Shown here: positions 24,053 through 30,881 of the stretch, one piece after another
Layout of the letters: every line of letters begins with the position of its first letter
Numbering within the stretch: position 1 is the first letter of the stretch
Virus record (IMG/VR): IMGVR_UViG_3300031578_000229
Location: 1 to 30,881 of that record
DNA: 30,881 nucleotides
Source of the DNA: a virus
Reading direction: 5' to 3' (one strand)
Notes under the pieces: generated by a model
What the model was told of the DNA's origin: nothing
Database searches by the model: none
Seen by the model: only the letters and a program-made list of their open reading frames with translations
Made by a program: the position numbers and the translations under genes

Positions 24053-24809
24053 AATCCTTTTCTACTTTAGCCAATTTACCCCAATTATATGATTGATTTT
24101 CTACCCTTTTAATCTTATTGGATGCAATGTTACCATCAATTATATATTTGGAAATTGAAACTAATTTTTTAATACCTTCTTCTGAAATAACGGAATTATC
24201 GATTAACCCATAATCGTTACAATAACTTAAACATTTTTTGTAATCTTTTAATGGTGTGATATTAAACGTAATAGCCACCGAGGGAACTACATTCTTGTCA
24301 AAATCTATTTCGGTTGGGACTTTATCATTACGTAATGTGTATAGAAGAAAAGTCGCTACCGTTAATGCATTAGAAACTTTATCACAAAAATTCATGTTTT
24401 CATTATCATATTCAATATGTTCTTCGCTATGCTCCAGTGCGTTAGGTAAATATTCCGAATCTTCCATTTTGGTTACGATTAACCCAAGATTTTCCCTAAC
24501 CTTTTTCATGTCAGTGCCTTTTTCCATATTCATTATGAATAATGGATCAATATCTTCCATATATTTGTAAAGCTTTAATAAATTTCTTAAATATTTTTCA
24601 CCTAAAGAATTTTTTAGTGCTAAAATTAATTTATCAAAATGAGTGAATGACCAATCATCTTTTTGGCTGAGGATGTTACCAACAGAATCTATGACATCTT
24701 GGTTACACGCATCTGACTCGCCAATATTGTCAAATACCCTTTTGGAGAAGTATTTGATCAATACATCATCAAATTCCTTCTTTCTATTTTCTAATGATTT
24801 GTATTCCAT
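24045..24809 (-). CDS. Hypothetical late protein, 254 aa
   Basis: No family recognised. The product is acidic, helical and has scattered cysteines (residues about 35, 142, 199 and 203) that do not form a clear zinc motif. A moderately hydrophobic helix (VSNALTVATFLLYTL, about 145-159) is too short and charged at the flanks to call a membrane segment. The ATG lies only 6 nt after a TATAAACT box at 24823-24816 and has no SD, making it one of the best candidates for a leaderless late transcript. It is coupled to the following 81-aa gene. In T4 the tail tube and sheath genes precede the portal; this product does not resemble them. Confidence 0.6.
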   Translation of the reverse strand: MEYKSLENRKKEFDDVLIKYFSKRVFDNIGESDACNQDVIDSVGNILSQKDDWSFTHFDKLILALKNSLGEKYLRNLLKLYKYMEDIDPLFIMNMEKGTDMKKVRENLGLIVTKMEDSEYLPNALEHSEEHIEYDNENMNFCDKVSNALTVATFLLYTLRNDKVPTEIDFDKNVVPSVAITFNITPLKDYKKCLSYCNDYGLIDNSVISEEGIKKLVSISKYIIDGNIASNKIKRVENQSYNWGKLAKVEKDYA

Positions 24810-24815
24810 GTTTAT

Positions 24816-24823
24816 AGTTTATA
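24816..24823 (-). promoter_or_regulatory. Late promoter box TATAAACT
   Basis: Exact box on the minus strand, 6 nt before the ATG at 24809. It leaves no room for an SD and almost none for a 5' leader. Confidence 0.55.
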
Positions 24824-24827
24824 TCCT

Positions 24828-27167
24828 TTAATCTTCTTCTTCCTTTTTACCAGATACTGACAAATAATCATTAGACAGTGGTGCCATCCATGCTACATCA
24901 CCCTTTTGAAGATTGGTATTGGCTACATGAAAGAATACTGATGGTAATGCGTTATTAGCATATGTATCAAATGGTACGGGTGTATTTTCACCTTTTTGCG
25001 GTATTTCAATATGGAAGGCGTTATCTTTACTGTTACCCGGATGTAAAAATTTTGCGATTCTACCAGCAAGCACCTCTGCTTCAAGTATATTTTTAAATCT
25101 TGTTTTTGCTTGTGGGTCAATTCTTCCCTTTGAACTTTTAAATGAACTTGGGGCTAAATCGAATACCCTTACTTCATCAACGTTGGCACAATGCCTAGAT
25201 ACATTCCCTTCTCCCCACCTATCAATTTCATTTTCCATAGCGGTTCTAATGTTTTTTTGGTGAGAAGTATTGATAACTGGTTGAGATCTGGTATACCCCA
25301 ATGCTTCCTTTTTCTTAAAATAAACTGTAGTGACAGCAGCTCCGGGTTGCCTGTAACTGATAATGTTATTTCTGTTCAAGTTATTAAACATTATTCTAGC
25401 CTGAGTTTCTTTATCTCTCTGTGTACTGCTAATTCTCAGACTGCTTATCTTAGCAGCATCCATTAAACTCTTTAAATAATTTTCTGTTTGTTCTATTGGC
25501 ACGGCCTGACTGTTTCCTTCGTCATCTCTTACTGCATTGGAACCATAGGTTAATGTAGCAGTGGATTCCTGTTGTTGTAGAGTAGGCGTTCCACCCGGAG
25601 AACCTTCATTTGAATATCTCCAGAAGCTTCCTTTTACAGCGTCCATCAATTTATGGAATTTTCTTTGCTTTAATCCATCTATGGTATGCTCAAATGAGAT
25701 TTTAGAAAGCTCTGCACCATATTCTATTTTGGGTAATCCAAAACCAGCATAAATCAAATTTGCTTCATCTATCCTTCTTTTTCTCATTTTTTGCGCTAAT
25801 TCTTCAGGTACTGAATTGTAAGTAAGTCTAGACAATACATCAGCGACCCAAATAAAATAACGTTTAGCTAACTTATCATTTTTCGGTAAGCCAGTTACAC
25901 TGGTGGTTAATCCCTGATCAGCGGTTACTGGTGATTCAAAAGTTACCACGCCACCAGATGATGCACCAACTCCGGTTGAATCACCAACAAATAATTGTAC
26001 TTGATCATTTATTATTCCCTTATCACCTTCAAATCCAAGGGCTTCGTCTTCTTCAATACCATATATCTTAACTGGATATTGATACCCTATTAGATAAAAC
26101 AAACCCATATGAACCAAATAGCTGATAAGTGCAGCTTCTTCTGATTTACCTTCTTCAATAGCAAGACCATTTGACCAAATAAAGCTACATACAGCAGTCT
26201 TTACAAATTCTGGCATTGAATTATGTGTTAATGCTCCCCAGTGACCATGCGCCCAGTTTTTTCTATTACTGATAACCTTCCACAATTTCATTTCAACATG
26301 TTGGTTGAAAGCAGCCCTTATTTGGAATTCATTTAATTTAAATTCTTTAATTTCCTTATCGCCTTGTTCTTTATCTAAAGCAACGACACCTTTTTCTCTG
26401 GCATTTAATACCACATTGAATTCTTGTTGACTTAATCCACCCTTAAGATCACCTATCAAACCTAAATTTTCGTCTGCTGTGACTACATTGAATATTTTTT
26501 TAAGATATAACTCATTTCCTTCAGATATATCAATGTTAGTACCAATTTTTATTTTTCCGTCATCACCAGCGAAAAATTTGTTATTTTTAACTAATTCATG
26601 ATCGTAAAGAAATATCCAGTTAGGTCTAAGTGTTCCGGGTTTTAGAAAATTTCCCAAATCCCCAAGTTTTCCAAAGCCATCTAAACCGAATGTAAACTGT
26701 GGAAGTATATTAACGCTGTAATAGCTTTTACCCAATATGGCACCCATCATTGACTTCATTGATTCCATAGCAGTTTTTATACCAGCACCTGCTCCGGGTG
26801 GAACAACACCACCAGCCAAAGCTGCTGTCATGGAATTTCCCATCATATCCAACTGAACATTTGACATTTGGTTGGCTGCATCCATATCATCAACGGTGTC
26901 TTGGGCAGATTTAGTCATCATACCACCTTTATCATCTCCGAGTACAAAACCAATCATTTCAGCTATTGCATTAGAAAATTGTGTAAATCTATTTTGATTT
27001 TCTGGTGGTACTTGAGCACGTTGTTCAGGTGTTAGCCCATTGTTTTCATCACTAACATCATAAAATCCATGTTTATTAAAAATTTCGTAAAATTTACCCT
27101 CACGGCCTTTGGCCTTCTTAAGGATTTTCTTTAAATCTTTCTCAAATTTACCGCTAAAGTGACCCAT
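24828..27167 (-). CDS. Virion-type lysin: lysozyme-like domain plus M15 metallopeptidase
   Basis: 779 aa. The C-terminal domain is a readable M15 (VanY/D-Ala-D-Ala or L-Ala-D-Glu) peptidase. LRISSTQRDKETQ (577-589) is the usual 'S..R....Q' strand and helix. SRH (657-659), FD (669-670) and FHIE (718-721) supply the zinc ligands His659, Asp670 and His719, with Glu721. In the middle, residues 185-370 look like a GH24-type lysozyme. Glu191 stands 16-18 residues before KIKIGTN (205-211), the spacing of Glu11 to TIG in T4 lysozyme. Later helices resemble the 'Q.dALvsf.yN.G' region. The N-terminal 150 residues are Gly/Met-rich and may anchor the protein. No signal peptide. It heads the structural block, so a tail- or head-associated cell-wall-opening enzyme is likely. 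The M15 call is firm; the lysozyme call is tentative. Confidence 0.7.
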   Translation of the reverse strand: MGHFSGKFEKDLKKILKKAKGREGKFYEIFNKHGFYDVSDENNGLTPEQRAQVPPENQNRFTQFSNAIAEMIGFVLGDDKGGMMTKSAQDTVDDMDAANQMSNVQLDMMGNSMTAALAGGVVPPGAGAGIKTAMESMKSMMGAILGKSYYSVNILPQFTFGLDGFGKLGDLGNFLKPGTLRPNWIFLYDHELVKNNKFFAGDDGKIKIGTNIDISEGNELYLKKIFNVVTADENLGLIGDLKGGLSQQEFNVVLNAREKGVVALDKEQGDKEIKEFKLNEFQIRAAFNQHVEMKLWKVISNRKNWAHGHWGALTHNSMPEFVKTAVCSFIWSNGLAIEEGKSEEAALISYLVHMGLFYLIGYQYPVKIYGIEEDEALGFEGDKGIINDQVQLFVGDSTGVGASSGGVVTFESPVTADQGLTTSVTGLPKNDKLAKRYFIWVADVLSRLTYNSVPEELAQKMRKRRIDEANLIYAGFGLPKIEYGAELSKISFEHTIDGLKQRKFHKLMDAVKGSFWRYSNEGSPGGTPTLQQQESTATLTYGSNAVRDDEGNSQAVPIEQTENYLKSLMDAAKISSLRISSTQRDKETQARIMFNNLNRNNIISYRQPGAAVTTVYFKKKEALGYTRSQPVINTSHQKNIRTAMENEIDRWGEGNVSRHCANVDEVRVFDLAPSSFKSSKGRIDPQAKTRFKNILEAEVLAGRIAKFLHPGNSKDNAFHIEIPQKGENTPVPFDTYANNALPSVFFHVANTNLQKGDVAWMAPLSNDYLSVSGKKEEED

Positions 27168-27179
27168 TATTATAAACTA

Positions 27180-27187
27180 CCTTTATA
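27180..27187 (-). promoter_or_regulatory. Variant late box TATAAAGG before lysin gene
   Basis: Minus-strand TATAAAGG, 12 nt before the ATG at 27167. It matches the late box only over TATAAA. The exact TATAAACT nearby (27171-27178) is on the opposite strand, so the true promoter is uncertain. Confidence 0.25.
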
Positions 27188-27285
27188 GGATAAAATATTT
27201 TTTTATTTCAAACTAATTTTAATAATAACAGTTTATTATTTTTTCAATTAAAAAATAATTAAAAATAAAAATATTTTTTGATATT

Positions 27286-27293
27286 TATAAACT
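27286..27293 (+). promoter_or_regulatory. Late promoter box TATAAACT before the acidic repeat gene
   Basis: Exact plus-strand box 35 nt before the ATG at 27329, with AGAAGGA between. A second exact plus-strand copy lies at 27171-27178. Confidence 0.55.
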
Positions 27294-27328
27294 ATAATCA
27301 AAGTTTAATTAATCAGAAGGACTTGAAA

Positions 27329-28942
<1,614 letters not shown>

Positions 28943-28962
28943 TTCCAAATTAAATTCAATTG

Positions 28963-28992
28963 AAAAAAGCAGGTATAAAAACCTGCTTTTTT
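28963..28992 (+). terminator. Rho-independent terminator after the acidic repeat gene
   Basis: A perfect 12-bp stem AAAAAAGCAGGT / ACCTGCTTTTTT has a 6-nt loop (28975-28980). Its A and T arms would let it also work from the minus strand. Confidence 0.9.
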
Positions 28993-28997
28993 GTTTT

Positions 28998-29012
28998 AAT
29001 AATTTATATTTT
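28998..29012 (+). promoter_or_regulatory. Early-class promoter-like box before exonuclease gene
   Basis: Exact AATAATTTATATTTT ends 6 nt before the ATG at 29019. It begins right after the terminator, so it separates an early-type gene from the late acidic-repeat gene. Confidence 0.45.
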
Positions 29013-29018
29013 TATATT

Positions 29019-29672
29019 ATGAAACTATTATTCAATGATGTAGAAACAACAGGCGTATACCATAATGTACAGGATGTTATCCAAACGGGTGGGATAATAT
29101 CTGAAAATTTCAAACCTATGGCAGAATTTAATTTAAAATGTAAACCTGTTAATTGGAAGGCAATCGATCCAACCGCATTGAAGGTTAATCATACGACCAT
29201 CCAAATGTTGAAATCAGATGTATTCGAAGATCCAAAAGAAACTTGGAAAAAGTTGTATAAGTTGATAGAAAAGTATTTCAATGGTAAGAAATATGTTTTC
29301 GCTGGACAGAATGCACATTTCGATAGAAGATTTATGAATTCTTGGTGGGACAAACACAAAACATCAGAAGCCCCTGAATTTGAGTCTTATTTAGAGGAAG
29401 GTAATTTAGATTTAAGAACCATTTCAGCGGCATTTAAAAATCAAGGTATGATACAGCTTAATGGCGCACCCGTTCCTAATGTAAAATTGGGAACCATTAT
29501 TGAAGCGTTACAAATAAAGGTAAGTGGTAACCTTCATGATGCCTTAACCGATATTAAAGCAACTGCAAATGGTATATACATACTTTTAAAACGGGTGAAG
29601 AAAATAAAAGAGAGTAACCCAAAGCACCCTCTTGTTAAGAAATTTGATAAATGGTTAGTTTTATTTAACTAA
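29019..29672 (+). CDS. DnaQ-like DEDDh 3'-5' exonuclease
   Basis: 217 aa. The DEDDh set is complete. Asp7 and Glu9 are in FNDVETTG, Asp102 is in GQNAHFDRRF, and His173 and Asp178 are in HDALTDIKAT. The fold should be that of the DNA polymerase III epsilon / RNase T group, which trims 3' ends of DNA or RNA. No polymerase or helicase domain is fused. The extra segment between Asp102 and His173 carries an ordinary helix and loop. It starts without an SD behind an early-class box. It could proofread in trans, degrade host nucleic acid or process RNA; the sequence does not decide. Its last 8 bases overlap the stop of the convergent minus-strand gene. Confidence 0.82.
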   Translation: MKLLFNDVETTGVYHNVQDVIQTGGIISENFKPMAEFNLKCKPVNWKAIDPTALKVNHTTIQMLKSDVFEDPKETWKKLYKLIEKYFNGKKYVFAGQNAHFDRRFMNSWWDKHKTSEAPEFESYLEEGNLDLRTISAAFKNQGMIQLNGAPVPNVKLGTIIEALQIKVSGNLHDALTDIKATANGIYILLKRVKKIKESNPKHPLVKKFDKWLVLFN

Positions 29673-29910
29673 TTACTTTTCTAAGCTCTTTAGCTTCTTT
29701 TCTCTGTTGCTTCTTATATTCTTTCTTAGTCATGCCTTCCGGTATATCTAATTTATAAGTACCAGCGGTTAAAGATTTCCAAGTCACTGTTCCTTTTTTA
29801 GGATCGTATTTTTCTTCTTTCTTCTTTTCGATTTCTTTGTTTTTATCCAAAGCTTTTTTCAAAGAAGCTGAATTGAGTAAAGGCGCACTCATGCCTATGT
29901 TATTGTTCAT
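29665..29910 (-). CDS. Small basic hypothetical protein, 81 aa
   Basis: Lys-rich throughout (KKKEEKYDPKKG, KKEYKKQQRKEAKELRK), with a short central beta-like segment (TVTWKSLTAGTYKLDIPEGMT). No family recognised. The basic tail could contact nucleic acid. GGAG lies about 11 nt before the ATG, inside the end of the upstream gene, and only 5 nt separate the two frames. It is the last gene of a coupled minus-strand cluster and overlaps the exonuclease stop by 8 bases. Confidence 0.55.
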   Translation of the reverse strand: MNNNIGMSAPLLNSASLKKALDKNKEIEKKKEEKYDPKKGTVTWKSLTAGTYKLDIPEGMTKKEYKKQQRKEAKELRKVIS

Positions 29911-29915
29911 ATTTT

Positions 29916-30128
29916 TTAATCTCCAAAATCTTCAAACGCATCACCTAAACCACTCATGCCTTCACCTATACCACATAATACATCACTTGCAATATCGAGT
30001 AAAAGCATGTCCATTAAAAAGTCACCAAAACCATCAGATGAAGATTTCCTGAAAAATACTACCCTGATGATACCAATTAGTAAAAGTATCCCTACAACTA
30101 CACCCAAAATTTGTAATGTAATTATCAT
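29916..30128 (-). CDS. Small single-span membrane protein, 70 aa
   Basis: Residues 2-24 (IITLQILGVVVGILLLIGIIRVV) form a clear membrane helix followed by the positive patch FFRKSS, which predicts N-out/C-in topology. The remaining 40 residues are acidic and Gly/Asp-rich. AAAGGA precedes the ATG by 8 nt, and the ATG overlaps the stop of the 23-aa peptide (ATGA). Candidate roles include holin, antiholin or superinfection-exclusion protein, but nothing specific supports one of these. Confidence 0.55.
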   Translation of the reverse strand: MIITLQILGVVVGILLLIGIIRVVFFRKSSSDGFGDFLMDMLLLDIASDVLCGIGEGMSGLGDAFEDFGD

Positions 30129-30196
30129 GATCCAATCCTTTCTAATATTAAATCAATTATTATAATAATGGCCAATATTCCTAAAAATATCCACAT
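30125..30196 (-). CDS. 23-aa membrane micropeptide
   Basis: ATG at 30196 overlaps the stop of the upstream gene (TAATG), and its TGA overlaps the next ATG (ATGA at 30128-30125). The peptide is almost entirely hydrophobic (residues 2-18, including five consecutive Ile), then ERIGS. The double overlap argues that it is translated by coupling. It may serve as a membrane peptide or just as a coupling device for the 70-aa gene. Confidence 0.45.
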   Translation of the reverse strand: MWIFLGILAIIIIIDLILERIGS

Positions 30197-30390
30197 TACC
30201 AAGAAACGGTAGCATCTTCAATTTTATACCCGTTATCAGTTAAATATTTTGTAAGGCCATCATCAGGAGCAGCTTCAAGAAGAACAGAAGTTTCACCCTT
30301 AACAGCAGCATTGGCAATTGCTTGTATAATGTTACCCATCTGAGTAGCGTTATAAGCAGCAGATATTTTTTTCATTACTTTTGCATCCAT
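30196..30390 (-). CDS. Small hypothetical phage protein, 64 aa
   Basis: The start is ATG at 30390, with GGAG 6 nt upstream (30400-30397). A TTG at 30402 also opens the frame but would place the SD inside the gene. The product has a helical first half (VMKKISAAYNATQMGNIIQAIANAA) and a pattern ending LTDNGYKIEDATVSW. Short phage proteins with an 'L...GY.v......v.W' ending are common in tailed phages, but I know no function for them. Both an early-type box and a late-type box lie upstream. It leads a four-gene coupled cluster. Confidence 0.6.
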   Translation of the reverse strand: MDAKVMKKISAAYNATQMGNIIQAIANAAVKGETSVLLEAAPDDGLTKYLTDNGYKIEDATVSW

Positions 30391-30402
30391 AATAGACTCC
30401 AA

Positions 30403-30430
30403 GGTTTATATGTAAAAAATATAAATTATT
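30403..30430 (-). promoter_or_regulatory. Tandem early-class and late-class boxes
   Basis: On the minus strand AATAATTTATATTTT (30430-30416) is followed by TATAAACC (30410-30403), 12 nt before the ATG at 30390. This arrangement could express the small-gene cluster at two stages. The GGAG ribosome site would be present only in transcripts starting at the upstream box. Confidence 0.4.
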
Positions 30431-30455
30431 TTTAATTGAAATGTATTTAAATTAA

Positions 30456-30881
30456 TTAAGCAGCGTTCATTCTTTTATAAATTTCAGCTTTTTCTTCTTC
30501 TTTATAATTATTTAAATGGTATGAATAATATGTTTCTTCGCCCTTTTCATAATAATCTCTGGTTCCTGAAGCATCTGTTGTAGACCACCAACTTGGTGTA
30601 GCATTCATACCAGATTCATTTGGTTCAGAAGCACCTTTATCTGATAGAAATTGAACAGTTTTATCAATAACTGTTGAACCTTCTTCTTGATCAAATTCAT
30701 CGGGTTCTGTTGATTCTCCTTCTTTATCTTCCCAACCTTGATCTGCGTAATCACCATCTTTAGCCGATTCTGGTGTAACTGTTTGATACGTAGTTGTTAT
30801 GTAATGACCCCTAATATCTTCTTTTGGGAATAATGATGTTTGTTGTTGCTCATTTTCTAAACATGCAGTAAAACCTTTTTC
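30456..30881 (-). CDS. Acidic hypothetical protein (5' end outside window)
   Basis: 141 codons are open from the right edge to TAA at 30458-30456. The visible part is acidic and polar, with a probably disordered middle (KDGDYADQGWEDKEGE...). The C-terminal segment is Tyr-rich (TRDYYEKGEETYYSYHLNNY...) and ends in a Lys/Glu helix. No family is recognised. Its stop is followed by the tandem promoter boxes of the small-gene cluster, so the cluster is transcribed independently. Confidence 0.55.
   Translation of the reverse strand, partial: EKGFTACLENEQQQTSLFPKEDIRGHYITTTYQTVTPESAKDGDYADQGWEDKEGESTEPDEFDQEEGSTVIDKTVQFLSDKGASEPNESGMNATPSWWSTTDASGTRDYYEKGEETYYSYHLNNYKEEEKAEIYKRMNAA

Noticed and set aside
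24256-24570. Plus-strand open frame of 104 codons within the 254-aa gene
   Set aside because: Antisense to a gene with its own late box and coupling; no start signals.
27171-27178. Plus-strand TATAAACT just outside the lysin gene start
   Set aside because: Right sequence but wrong strand for the lysin gene and more than 150 nt from the next plus-strand start. A second, better placed copy at 27286 explains the acidic repeat gene.

Overview
The window is a stretch of an AT-rich phage genome from the T4 superfamily (myovirus-type). The main evidence is a late-gene block on the minus strand that keeps the T4 order: portal (gp20-like), a small ORF where T4 has genes 67/68, prohead protease (gp21-like), scaffold (gp22-like) and major capsid protein (gp23-like). 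The plus strand carries a T4-type replication and recombination set: UvsW-like helicase, RNase H/FEN-type 5' nuclease, gp46-like SbcC/Rad50 ATPase and a gp55-like late sigma factor. A RuvC-like resolvase and a DnaQ-type exonuclease also lie on the plus strand. The host cannot be named. Many start codons lack a Shine-Dalgarno (SD) sequence, some upstream boxes resemble Bacteroidota promoters, and the polymerase-like protein recalls proteins I associate with Bacteroidota elements. A Bacteroidota host is therefore plausible but not shown. I saw no tRNA, rRNA, CRISPR array or insertion sequence.

Layout. 1-2094 (minus): a clan-A glycoside hydrolase cut by the left edge, preceded by a 476-aa protein with single-subunit-polymerase-like motifs. 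2259-6070 (plus): an unknown protein, a SWIM zinc-finger protein with an acidic tail, and the helicase, which carries a four-cysteine insertion. 6092-6573 (minus): a 54-aa gene and a probably decayed fragment. 6654-13149 (plus): RuvC-like resolvase, 5' nuclease, gp46 ATPase, a terminator, a pentapeptide-repeat protein, an unknown protein, and gp55 behind a four-codon minicistron. 13204-17439 (plus): a 1411-aa protein, probably virion-associated, with a degenerate M15-like segment. 17441-27167 (minus): the structural block, headed by a protein with a likely lysozyme-like domain and a well-supported M15 peptidase domain. 27329-28942 (plus): an acidic tandem-repeat protein. 29019-29672 (plus): the exonuclease. 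29665-30881 (minus): a translationally coupled cluster of tiny genes, two of them membrane peptides, and an acidic protein cut by the right edge.

How it fits together. Two upstream sequence classes recur. TATAAACT, close to T4's late box TATAAATA, lies before structural and accessory genes on both strands. AATAATTTATATTTT lies 4-10 nt before the start codons of replication-type genes. The gp55-like factor encoded here is the obvious candidate to read the first class. Its C-terminus ends in a hydrophobic/acidic segment similar in type to the clamp-binding tail of T4 gp55. This suggests T4-like, replication-coupled late transcription. Several late genes would then have nearly leaderless mRNAs, while others, including the capsid gene, keep SD-bearing leaders.
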